Below are positions 1 to 5,552 of a stretch of 9,531 nucleotides of DNA, one piece after another. The stretch is from Austwickia sp040006675. GTDB taxonomy: Bacteria; Actinomycetota; Actinomycetes; Actinomycetales; Dermatophilaceae. The stretch lies in contig JBDTWM010000109.1 of NCBI GenBank assembly GCA_040006675.1, positions 1 to 9,531 on the forward strand, in the 5' to 3' direction. The notes under the pieces are model-generated. The model was not told the origin of the DNA. It saw only the letters and a list, made by a program, of their open reading frames with translations, and made no database searches. The translations under genes were made by a program, and so were the position numbers. Within the stretch, counting starts at the first letter, position 1. Every line of letters begins with the position of its first letter.

Positions 1-1070
1 TGAGGGGCGCGGTCCTCGCCGGGCATCTCCCAGCGCCCCGCCGGTCCAGGCTGCCGGCCGGGACGCACATGCCACCAACCGTTGCTGCCCGCAACGACCG
101 CGACGCCGTCACTGCGCCCAGCTAGGGCCTTGGCGCCCTCTGGGATGCTCACCTCGGCGGTAGCGCCGTTCTGGATGAGCCATCCGCGCCGTCCGCTGTC
201 CGCCATGATCAGGGGTGCGGTACCGGCGAAGACGGCCTGGGCCCCCTCTGGGAGATCAGCGCCTTTCCCGGCCTGTCCGGTGGCGGCATCCCACCACGCC
301 AGCCGGTCGCCCACCTGAGCGGCGAGCACGTTCTGTCCGTCGATCACGCTGGCGGCCAGAGGCGTCTTCGGTGGACCGTCAGGATAATCGGCCGACCATC
401 GCAGGTCGCCGCTGGCAGCGTCGATGAGGGCAACCTGCCGGTCGTGGGTCACGACGGCGACCTGGCCAGCGTTCACTACCAGCGTGCGCCCCGCCTGCGG
501 TAGAAGCGCTGGCGTTCGCCAGGCCGACTGAGCCAGCCACTCCTGGGGCGCGGCCGCAGGCATGGTCTCCCCGTGCACGATGGTGACCCCAGGACCGCGG
601 GTGGACATCCACCCACCCACGAGCCCGATTCCTCCGAGCACGACCAGCACGACCAGCATGAACAGGCCAATCATCAGGCGTACCGGCGGAATCCTCGTCA
701 GTCGCGCACGCACATCGAGAACGAACCTGCGTCTGCCCTTGGGTCTCATCTCAGCGCGCGACGGGCGTGCTGCGGGTACTTCACTCGACGGCTCAGGAAG
801 GGTGGGGTCCGGTTCTGTCCGGCCACCGGGGTGCACGATCAGTGGCCAGTCACCCTCAGGGCCCGAGGCCAGGATTCGCACTGGGCGTGCAGTGCGCGAG
901 GCATGTTCGCTCACTACCTCGAGCAATCTCCGGCGAGCTTCATCCACACTCGCAGCACGGACGTGCGTCGTGGTGCCGTCCACCGTGACGGTGCCCGTAC
1001 CGTCTGGAAGAACGTTGGCGCTGTTGGGGACGTCTCTGGAACGGCGATTCCGACGTTTTCCGATTCTCAC
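1..1070 (-). CDS. Membrane-anchored protein with outside beta-propeller-like domain, partial (runs off left edge)
   Basis: This minus-strand frame is open from 1283 down to base 1 and has no stop inside the window; 356 residues are visible from the GTG at 1070. Residues about 25-85 form a small cytosolic alpha/beta module (V-D-G near 30, then a long Arg/Glu-rich helix, then a D-W-P-L-I-V-H stretch). Residues 86-130 are Pro-rich, then basic. Residues about 131-153 are one strong membrane helix flanked by Arg, giving an inside N-terminus. The outside part has PQQ/WD-like blade phrases: V-A-L-I-D-A-A-S-G-D-L-R-W near 204-216 and L-A-W-W-D-A-A-T-G near 257-265. The start at 1070 is preferred because its GTGA overlaps the stop of the upstream small frame; GTG at 1079, five bases after GAGG, is an alternative. 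I do not recognise the family. Its place in the operon suggests a surface or accessory part of the transfer apparatus. The gene is real; the function is unknown. Confidence 0.8.
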   Translation of the reverse strand, partial: MRIGKRRNRRSRDVPNSANVLPDGTGTVTVDGTTTHVRAASVDEARRRLLEVVSEHASRTARPVRILASGPEGDWPLIVHPGGRTEPDPTLPEPSSEVPAARPSRAEMRPKGRRRFVLDVRARLTRIPPVRLMIGLFMLVVLVVLGGIGLVGGWMSTRGPGVTIVHGETMPAAAPQEWLAQSAWRTPALLPQAGRTLVVNAGQVAVVTHDRQVALIDAASGDLRWSADYPDGPPKTPLAASVIDGQNVLAAQVGDRLAWWDAATGQAGKGADLPEGAQAVFAGTAPLIMADSGRRGWLIQNGATAEVSIPEGAKALAGRSDGVAVVAGSNGWWHVRPGRQPGPAGRWEMPGEDRAP

Positions 1071-1201
1071 AGCGGGCACACCTGCCTCTTGCCCGGGGTC
1101 GGGTCGACCCCGAGGCGGCCAGCCTTCTCGCGGCTGCAATGCCTGGCCACGACTAGCGCGAAGGCGGCAGCTTCCGCGATGCTCACGCGAGCATGGCTCA
1201 C
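1067..1201 (-). CDS. Small hypothetical protein, 44 aa
   Basis: The frame starts at GTG 1201, which overlaps the TGA of the preceding tiny frame as GTGA. Its own TGA (1067-1069) overlaps the GTG of the beta-propeller gene in the same way. Translation gives an Ala-rich helix (S-I-A-E-A-A-A-F-A-L-V-V-A-R) followed by a basic segment and G-V-D-P-T-P-G. The frame carries no stop upstream of its start for over 100 bases, and another GTG lies at 1210. The tight GTGA joints on both sides and the protein-like composition favour a real gene. It could also be the back half of one small gene whose front half is the frame at 1198-1257, split by a frameshift. The family is not recognised. Confidence 0.5.
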   Translation of the reverse strand: MSHARVSIAEAAAFALVVARHCSREKAGRLGVDPTPGKRQVCPL

Positions 1202-1257
1202 CGGGACCACGACCGGTGCACGACGTGCTCGACGAGCGCGTGAATCTCGATGGACAT
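1198..1257 (-). CDS. Tiny reading frame, 19 aa, with strong ribosome site
   Basis: ATG at 1257 follows a near-ideal Shine-Dalgarno AAAGGAG (1272-1266) at eight bases, and the frame ends at TGA 1198-1200. The product starts M-S-I-E-I-H-A-L-V-E-H-V-V. Its stop overlaps the GTG of the next frame (GTGA). The strong ribosome site shows that ribosomes probably load here. The product may be a leader that feeds ribosomes into the next genes, or the front of a small gene broken by a frameshift. No function can be assigned. Confidence 0.4.
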   Translation of the reverse strand: MSIEIHALVEHVVHRSWSR

Positions 1258-1265
1258 GCTCGAAT

Positions 1266-1272
1266 CTCCTTT
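1266..1272 (-). promoter_or_regulatory. Shine-Dalgarno AAAGGAG ahead of the tiny frame at 1257
   Basis: The minus strand reads AAAGGAG, eight bases before ATG 1257. It is one of the strongest ribosome sites on the minus strand, and it precedes a frame of only 19 codons. It probably serves the whole block of overlapping frames down to the beta-propeller gene. Confidence 0.6.
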
Positions 1273-1283
1273 GATCGCCGGCG

Positions 1284-1355
1284 TTAAGACGTGGGTCGGC
1301 AGTCGATGGTCGCCACGCCCCGTCGCCTCCAGCACATAGATGCGACGTTCCGCAT
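1284..1355 (-). CDS. Possible tiny reading frame, 23 aa
   Basis: Directly after the TAA of the cell-wall hydrolase (1366-1368) lies GGGAGGGG (1365-1358), then ATG at 1355. The frame reads M-R-N-V-A-S-M-C-W-R-R-R and stops at TAA 1284-1286. The purine-rich site is good, but the peptide is short, Arg/Cys-rich and unlike a folded domain, so it may be spacer sequence. Confidence 0.2.
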   Translation of the reverse strand: MRNVASMCWRRRGVATIDCRPTS

Positions 1356-1365
1356 GGCCCCTCCC

Positions 1366-2820
1366 TTAGCTGGTGGTGACGCCGACCTCGTCGAGGAAGA
1401 CTTGAGGGTCGACGTGCTGGCCGTTCCTCAGCACCTCCAGGTGGAGGTGGCAGCCGTCCGAGTTGCCGTTGCTGCCGACCTTGCCGATCTGCTGCCCGGC
1501 GGTGACGTGATCCCCGACGTTGACGAGCACGCCGGCGTTATACATGTGGCCGTAGCGGGTGTGGACGCCCCCTTCGTGGTCGATCTCGATGAGGTTGCCG
1601 TAGCCGCCGCTTGGCCCGGCGACCACGACGGTGCCCTTGTTGGCGGCGAAGATCGGGGCGTCGCAACCGGCGCCGATATCCAGACCGGAGTGGAACTCGT
1701 TCGCTCCGGTCACCGGATTCACGCGCCCGCCGTAGGTAGAGGTGGTCGAGGCCTTCGCGGGTGCGGCCCAGCCGGACTGAGCGATCTGCCCGATCTGCCC
1801 TCTGGTGACCTTGCATTGGCTGGTCTGGGTGGAGCCGTTACCGGTTAGAGACAGGTGCACGTGATCCATGTGGTTTTGGGTGGGCGAGCCCCGGTCCTCC
1901 ATCGGCCGCCACCCTTCGTCGGCTCGGTCTCCGGCCCAGATGCGCTGCTGCCAGATGACGTATTTGACACCCAGATCGGCCGCGCGGTCTTGGAGGTGCT
2001 TCGAGAGCCGATCTCCGGTGTCTTTGCCGTTTGGTATGTCGTTGATCATGAAGTCCAGCGCCAGCCCGGCCGGGTGGCCGTTGGGGTCGTACTGCTCAGT
2101 GGCCGGATCGCGGTATCCGCCCGTGGTCTTGATCCCGAACATGGGGCCGATGGTGTTGGCGACGGTGGCGGCCTGCGGCTGGACGGGGCCAATGTTGTAT
2201 GTCGACCCGGTCTGACCCGTGCCGGTGGCGCCGTCCAGGGCCGTGATCCCGGCGAGCGCTTCCACCACGAGCCCGGCGTTGTCCCAGAACGGGGTGTAGT
2301 GGTACGGGTCGGCTTTGCGCTGGACTGCGTTCGCGACGAGCGTTGGTTCCATCGCTTCGCGGCCCTCGATCCCCAGCTCGACCTTGAAGAAGTTCGTTGA
2401 GCTGATGAACGGGTCCAGGCGGTCAGCCAGCGTCCCCCACTCGTCCTTGGCGGGCTGCTGAAACAGGCCGCGTTTGCCTGGATCGACCGCGTCGCCTTTG
2501 TCGAGCACGGTCAGCGCGGAGTCGCCCATCGCTGTCATGACGCCAATCTGCTGGTCGCGCACGGTGAGCTTGAGCCGCTGCGCGGCCAGCATGATGTGCG
2601 CGGCGTTGACGAGCTGGTCGTGGTTGTACCCGGCGACCGGTCCCCCCGGCACGCTGGTCAGGTTCACGCTCACGGCGGCCGCGGACGGGTTGCATACGGC
2701 CTGTGACGTGGTGTCGGAGGTGAGCGCGATCCCGATCAGGAAGGTGAGGAAGAACGCCGGGATCAGTAGGAGGGCAATCGCGACATTGCGGCCTCCGCGG
2801 CCCTGACCCCCGCTGCTCAT
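1366..2820 (-). CDS. Three-domain membrane-anchored cell-wall hydrolase (lytic-transglycosylase-like + M15/ARB-07466-like + M23 peptidase)
   Basis: The protein has 484 residues. A membrane anchor lies at about 12-34, so the rest is outside. Residues 65-190 resemble the lytic-transglycosylase-like domain common in actinobacterial conjugation proteins (M-T-A-M-G-D-S-A-L, then R-G-L-F-Q-Q at 117-122), but the acidic residue at the usual Glu position is Asp100. Residues 215-328 match the ARB-07466-like, M15/VanY-type domain: H249xxGxAxD256, then W-R-P-M-E-D-R-G-S and D-H-V-H at 319-322. Residues 360-480 are an M23 (LytM-type) endopeptidase with zinc ligands H377, D381 and H460, plus H425 and H458 (H-L-H-L-E). 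M23 enzymes cut peptide cross-bridges of peptidoglycan. The likely role is opening the wall for the T4SS, as VirB1-type proteins do. Its ATG overlaps the TGA of the lipoprotein gene by one base (TGATG), so translation is probably coupled. Confidence 0.93.
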   Translation of the reverse strand: MSSGGQGRGGRNVAIALLLIPAFFLTFLIGIALTSDTTSQAVCNPSAAAVSVNLTSVPGGPVAGYNHDQLVNAAHIMLAAQRLKLTVRDQQIGVMTAMGDSALTVLDKGDAVDPGKRGLFQQPAKDEWGTLADRLDPFISSTNFFKVELGIEGREAMEPTLVANAVQRKADPYHYTPFWDNAGLVVEALAGITALDGATGTGQTGSTYNIGPVQPQAATVANTIGPMFGIKTTGGYRDPATEQYDPNGHPAGLALDFMINDIPNGKDTGDRLSKHLQDRAADLGVKYVIWQQRIWAGDRADEGWRPMEDRGSPTQNHMDHVHLSLTGNGSTQTSQCKVTRGQIGQIAQSGWAAPAKASTTSTYGGRVNPVTGANEFHSGLDIGAGCDAPIFAANKGTVVVAGPSGGYGNLIEIDHEGGVHTRYGHMYNAGVLVNVGDHVTAGQQIGKVGSNGNSDGCHLHLEVLRNGQHVDPQVFLDEVGVTTS

Positions 2821-3341
2821 CAGGAGTCCCCGGGCCCCTCAGGTGGGGTGATGCGTTCCGCGAGCCAGTCCGGGCTCTGGTCCGTGCGAGACAAGATCAC
2901 CAGGTAGTTTCCGGCATCTGTCGGCACGCCCACCCGTGCGACCAGAGGGATCGAGGCAGGCGTGACCTTCGCGGCCCCGGTGACCTTCGTCGGCGGAACG
3001 TTGGCAGGATCGGTGTACTTGTACGCCTGCGCGGCCTTCGGCGTCATCAGCGGCACCAGGTCGTTCCACCACTGGTCGGCCGACACCGTGCGGCGCGCAA
3101 ACAAGGTCATGACCTGCACCGCCGTCGTCGCGGCCTTGGCGCGGGCGACCTCGTCCAGGACGAGGGTCGAGCCTGGCCGAAGAGTTCCGCTCGACCCGTC
3201 GTCGCGCTGTTCGGGCACGGCGCCCGGCGCGGGCGCCAGCCCGGTCGGGGTGCTCGACTGCGGCTCGCGATCGCTGCTGCACGCAGCCAGGACCGTTGCG
3301 AGACAAGTCGTTACGACAAGCGCGCCCCGGGCGCGCGGCAT
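2820..3341 (-). CDS. Lipoprotein with C-terminal NTF2-like domain, conjugative-element type
   Basis: The product has 173 residues. Its N-terminus is a lipoprotein signal: basic M-P-R-A-R, a hydrophobic stretch, then lipobox L-A-A-C with lipidated Cys21. Residues 22-60 are a Ser/Pro/Gly-rich linker. Residues about 65-165 look like a small alpha+beta domain, with a helix around A-V-Q-V-M-T-L-F-A-R-R, a W-W-N-D-L motif (about 94-98) and a Y-K-Y-T-D-P segment; this pattern is seen in NTF2-like lipoproteins next to actinobacterial T4SS genes (family link is inference). The start is ATG 3341, which overlaps the TGA of the HTH gene (TGATG). A longer frame from 3500 lies over the HTH gene and would bury the signal peptide inside the protein, so it was not chosen. 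It probably sits on the outer face of the membrane with the hydrolase encoded next. Confidence 0.85.
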   Translation of the reverse strand: MPRARGALVVTTCLATVLAACSSDREPQSSTPTGLAPAPGAVPEQRDDGSSGTLRPGSTLVLDEVARAKAATTAVQVMTLFARRTVSADQWWNDLVPLMTPKAAQAYKYTDPANVPPTKVTGAAKVTPASIPLVARVGVPTDAGNYLVILSRTDQSPDWLAERITPPEGPGDS

Positions 3342-3601
3342 CAGTCCGTGTCCTGCTCGGGACTGGGTTCGCCCGCCTCGTCGACCGTGAGCCGCCGGGT
3401 CAGGTTGGACCCCGAGGCGATCGCGTCGCGCAGCTCGTCGCGAAGGATGATCCAGGTCGCGCCGAGCTTGTAGGCCGGGATGGTGCCTGAGTGAATCCAC
3501 TTGTAGACCCCCTGTGTCGTCACGTCGAGGAGTTCGGCCACCTCCTGCACACCAAGGCGCTTGGGCAGGCCGTCGAAGAGCTCATCCAGGCGCGACGTCA
3601 C
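3341..3601 (-). CDS. Small helix-turn-helix DNA-binding protein (HTH_17/excisionase type)
   Basis: The product has 86 residues. Residues 15-65 form the winged HTH of the HTH_17/MerR-like excisionase group: L-G-V-Q-E-V-A-E-L-L-D-V-T-T-Q-G-V-Y-K-W, then I-P-A-Y-K-L-G and a W-I-I-L-R-D-E-L helix. The tail is acidic. GTG 3601 is chosen because AAGGGG (3614-3609) lies seven bases upstream; GTG 3631 is in frame ten codons earlier but has no clear ribosome site. It heads the leftward operon and faces the T4SS operon across a short AT-rich region with tandem 9-base repeats. This suggests a repressor or activator of one or both operons. Small proteins of this type can also be recombination directionality factors, but no integrase gene is in view. 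Confidence 0.88.
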   Translation of the reverse strand: MTSRLDELFDGLPKRLGVQEVAELLDVTTQGVYKWIHSGTIPAYKLGATWIILRDELRDAIASGSNLTRRLTVDEAGEPSPEQDTD

Positions 3602-3637
3602 GAGGAGACCCCTTCGACGGCGGGTGGACACGAGAAC

Positions 3638-3656
3638 ATGTTAGGTGATGTTAGGT
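3638..3656. repeat. Tandem direct repeat ATGTTAGGT x2, candidate operator
   Basis: ATGTTAGGT occurs at 3638-3646 and again at 3648-3656, so the copies are 10 bases apart, one turn of the helix. On the minus strand each copy contains TAACAT, a plausible -10 element for the HTH gene. The first copy also overlaps the 8-base palindrome AACATGTT (3635-3642). This suits binding of a small HTH protein side by side on one DNA face. Confidence 0.5.
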
Positions 3657-3669
3657 AGAAGCGCATACA

Positions 3670-3681
3670 GTTGGCTCCAAC
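3670..3681. repeat. Interrupted palindrome GTTGG-CT-CCAAC
   Basis: Five-base arms with a two-base spacer lie in the middle of the divergent intergenic region. This could be a dimeric operator; the short arms make chance occurrence possible. Confidence 0.3.
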
Positions 3682-3767
3682 GATCTTTAGATGGTTCAGT
3701 AGTGTTAAAGCAGGTGATAAAGTACTGTGCTGCCTAGACGGCTTCGCCGTTGGCCCATTATCGACCT

Positions 3768-3773
3768 GGAGGT
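3768..3773 (+). promoter_or_regulatory. Shine-Dalgarno GGAGGT that fixes the start at 3780
   Basis: GGAGGT lies six bases before GTG 3780. A longer frame from TTG 3750 has no comparable site and begins inside the hairpin at 3738-3750, so the GTG is preferred. Confidence 0.7.
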
Positions 3774-3779
3774 GCGAGG

Positions 3780-4478
3780 GTGAGGCAGAGGAACCCTTGG
3801 GTGGACAGTGCAGCGTCAACCGTGCGCGACCGACCAGACATGGCCGGTGAAGGCTGGCGCGCGTGGCTGCCCAGCACCGTGTCCTCGCCGGACGAACCAG
3901 AGTCGGTGGACTCTTCGGCCGAGCTCGACCAGCCCACCGGGCCGGTGACACCTCAGCCGCACGTTCCGATGCCCAAGAACACGCTGCCGGTACGTCGCGT
4001 GCAGTCCTTGGCTGCCCTATGGGTCGTCGGTGCGCACAGCGCCTCTGGGGAGACAACGCTGGCCGACCTCGACGAGGGCTGGCAGGCGGCCGGGCACACG
4101 TGGCCCGAGCTACCCTCAGGTGCGCCGGCGGCGTGCGTTGTCGTGGCGCGCACGAACGTGCGGGGGCTGCTCGCAGCCCAGGCGGCGCTCACTCAATGGG
4201 CCGCCTCCGGAGCCGGAGCGTCCGCCCGCCTCCTGGGCCTAGTTCTGATGGCCGACGCGCCAGGCAAGCTGCCCACGCCCATCCGCGACCTGGCCAAAGT
4301 CGTGGGCGGAGGAGCGCCGCGCGTCTGGGTCGTGCCATGGGTCGAGGCTTGGCGGCTGGCCGACCCCATGACTGAACGCGTCCCGCGCCCGGTCTCCAAA
4401 CTTGTGAGCACTCTTCGCTCACTGTCAGCCTCGGCAGTTGCCGACGCTGACCCTTCACGCAGTGAGGAGCACTCATGA
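3780..4478 (+). CDS. DUF6668-like protein with degenerate P-loop
   Basis: The product has 232 residues and begins M-R-Q-R-N-P-W-V. Residues 10-75 are Pro/Ser-rich and probably disordered. From about 82 the sequence V-V-G-A-H-S-A-S-G-E-T-T-L (82-94) has the shape of a ParA/MinD-like P-loop, but Glu91 stands where the nucleotide-binding Lys belongs. Later strands (A-C-V-V-V-A-R-T near 118-125 and L-L-G-L-V-L-M-A near 151-158) fit a Rossmann-like core. I link it to DUF6668, a family found beside actinobacterial T4SS genes, from memory of the G-A-H-x-x-x-G-E pattern. It is first in the rightward operon, and its stop overlaps the next ATG (ATGA). It may be a regulatory or assembly protein that no longer hydrolyses ATP (inference). 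Confidence 0.75.
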   Translation: MRQRNPWVDSAASTVRDRPDMAGEGWRAWLPSTVSSPDEPESVDSSAELDQPTGPVTPQPHVPMPKNTLPVRRVQSLAALWVVGAHSASGETTLADLDEGWQAAGHTWPELPSGAPAACVVVARTNVRGLLAAQAALTQWAASGAGASARLLGLVLMADAPGKLPTPIRDLAKVVGGGAPRVWVVPWVEAWRLADPMTERVPRPVSKLVSTLRSLSASAVADADPSRSEEHS

Positions 4479-4747
4479 ACCTGCTCGACGTCATCCCGAT
4501 GGACGTGCCCGACCCCGGCGGGGGCAGCGCGCCCCCTGGGTTTGAGAACTTCACAACGATTATGGGCTGGGGCAAGTGGATCGCCCTTGGGATCCTCGTG
4601 ATGGCACTCATCTTCGCGGGAGTCAAGATGGCGATCGGCAACCGTCGGGGTGAGGGCGGCGAGCACGCTGCCTCCATCGGCTGGGTGCTCGGCGGCGTCC
4701 TCGTCGTCTCAGCGGCCTTCTCGATTGTCGGGCTACTAGCCACCTAA
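4475..4747 (+). CDS. Small two-helix membrane protein, VirB2/TrbC-pilin-like in topology
   Basis: The product has 90 residues. A short Pro/Gly-rich N-terminus is followed by helix 1 at about 35-54, a charged loop (N-R-R-G-E-G-G-E-H, 56-64) and helix 2 at about 68-88. No signal peptide is evident. Size, topology and place in the operon are like TrbC/VirB2 pilins, but the sequence itself matches residues 92-156 of the TrbL-like protein encoded downstream (about 30 identities over 66 aligned pairs, counted by hand). It overlaps the preceding gene by four bases (ATGA). It may be a channel or pilin-like subunit that packs against the TrbL-like protein (inference). Confidence 0.85.
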   Translation: MNLLDVIPMDVPDPGGGSAPPGFENFTTIMGWGKWIALGILVMALIFAGVKMAIGNRRGEGGEHAASIGWVLGGVLVVSAAFSIVGLLAT

Positions 4748-4777
4748 TCCCGGCCCCAACGACAAGAAGGAGCCGAG

Positions 4778-5542
4778 ATGACGAACAACGACGCGAGCAA
4801 CGTTCCGCCCGCCGACGACGACAGCACCGGAGCCTCGAAAAGCGTCATTGCATCGGCGGTGGTCGTAGCGGCCATCGTCGTGCTGGGCTTGGTGCTCAGC
4901 CTGACGAACCTGCTCAGGGGCACGACGGAGCCAACTCCGATCACGTCCGCTCCGTCGGCCTCGACCACGGGTACGGCGAGCCCTATCTCCACGCCAAACG
5001 AGGCCAGCGTGTGCGGCCTAAGCGCCGTGGAGGTAAGCGGCACGGTCAACACCCCCCCGACCGCGACGTGGGCGCTCGTCGGCACCACGGCAGCTCCTTC
5101 AGTCGCGGGCCAGGGACCAGGCAAGATCGAGGACGACGGTTTCAGGTCGTGCTATGCGAGGACTCCAACGGGTGCCCTTCTGTCGGCCTCGAACTACGTG
5201 GCGATGGTCAGTAGTCCTCCAACCACTTTGAAGTCAGTGTCGAATCTCGCGGCAGACAGCCCAGGGCGAGACTACGCACTTAGTCAAATTTCTAAACTTT
5301 CGCCTGTCCAAAGTGGACTAAGGATGCAAGTGGCCGGCTTTCAGATCGTCAGCTACACGGGACGTCTTGCATCCGTGGACCTTGCCTTCCGAACCTCCTC
5401 AGGATCAGTGGTTTCGCAAGTAATCGACTTGACTTGGGACCAAGGGGATTGGAAGATCCGCTACAGTGACGTCGGCAATTTTCTATCGCCCGCTCACACT
5501 CTAGACAGCCTTCGCGGGTATATTTTCTGGTCAGGGGCATAA
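4778..5542 (+). CDS. Single-pass membrane protein with VirB8/NTF2-like outside domain
   Basis: The product has 254 residues. The N-terminal 20 are polar and cytosolic, and a membrane helix spans about 22-42. Residues 47-75 are a Thr/Ser/Pro-rich linker. The outside domain has two Cys (79 and 125) that could pair. The segment A-R-T-P-T-G-A-L (127-134) leads into a helix, and the end D-L-T-W-D-Q-G-D-W-K-I-R (207-218) is a strand pair typical of NTF2-like VirB8/TcpC-type domains. By place and topology it is the likely VirB8 equivalent, linking the inner-membrane complex to outside parts. AAGGAG (4767-4772) lies five bases before the ATG. From residue 168 to the end (5279-5542) codon use turns noticeably A/T-richer than in neighbouring genes. 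The family call is inference from pattern, without a database match. Confidence 0.8.
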   Translation: MTNNDASNVPPADDDSTGASKSVIASAVVVAAIVVLGLVLSLTNLLRGTTEPTPITSAPSASTTGTASPISTPNEASVCGLSAVEVSGTVNTPPTATWALVGTTAAPSVAGQGPGKIEDDGFRSCYARTPTGALLSASNYVAMVSSPPTTLKSVSNLAADSPGRDYALSQISKLSPVQSGLRMQVAGFQIVSYTGRLASVDLAFRTSSGSVVSQVIDLTWDQGDWKIRYSDVGNFLSPAHTLDSLRGYIFWSGA

Positions 5543-5552
5543 TTTATGCCTC
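5534..5552 (+). promoter_or_regulatory. Hairpin covering ribosome site and start codon of the TrbL-like gene
   Basis: GGCATAA and TTATGCC (5536-5542 and 5544-5550) are perfect inverted arms around one base. As RNA this folds as a 7-pair stem (5534-5540 with 5546-5552, one G-U) and a loop of AAUUU. The stem holds the GGGG that would act as ribosome site and the AUG at 5546-5548, while the upstream stop UAA (5540-5542) sits at the stem-loop border. Ribosomes finishing the upstream gene would open it, so this suggests translational coupling. Confidence 0.5.

Larger units (their letters stand above)
3602..3779. promoter_or_regulatory. Divergent promoter region between the two operons
   Basis: This stretch lies between the start of the leftward HTH gene and the start of the rightward DUF6668-like gene. 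Bases about 3632-3735 are clearly richer in A/T than the flanks. It holds two 9-base direct repeats (3638-3656), an interrupted palindrome (3670-3681) and a weak hairpin (arms ACGGC and GCCGT, 3738-3750). TAACAT on the minus strand within the repeats and TAAAGT at 3718-3723 on the plus strand resemble -10 boxes, but no well-spaced -35 box was found for either. The exact promoters are therefore undefined. Confidence 0.6.

Noticed and set aside
562..1287. Long plus-strand open frames (241 and 233 codons) over the left region
   Set aside because: They lie opposite the minus-strand propeller gene, which has a membrane helix, blade motifs and joined starts. The plus-strand translations are Arg/Ser/Pro-rich with no domain pattern, as expected for shadows in GC-rich DNA.
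1291..2400. Plus-strand open frames opposite the cell-wall hydrolase
   Set aside because: The minus strand encodes complete M23 and M15-like motifs here; the plus-strand frames carry no recognisable motif or ribosome site.
2820..3500. Longer version of the lipoprotein starting at 3500
   Set aside because: It would overlap most of the HTH gene and place the lipoprotein signal and LAAC lipobox about 70 residues inside. The start at 3341 with the TGATG joint fits better.
3640..3735. Attachment site or origin of transfer in the AT-rich intergenic stretch
   Set aside because: There is no tRNA gene, integrase, relaxase or long inverted repeat next to it; the repeats fit operator use better.
3738..3750. 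Hairpin ACGGC-TTC-GCCGT as a terminator or riboswitch
   Set aside because: It has only five pairs and no T-run after it. It may influence the leader RNA, but there is no ground to call a terminator or riboswitch.
3598..4056. Minus-strand open frame of 152 codons across the divergent promoter region
   Set aside because: It overlaps the HTH gene start, the intergenic repeats and the front of the DUF6668-like gene, has low-complexity Arg/Pro/Ser content, and has no ribosome site.
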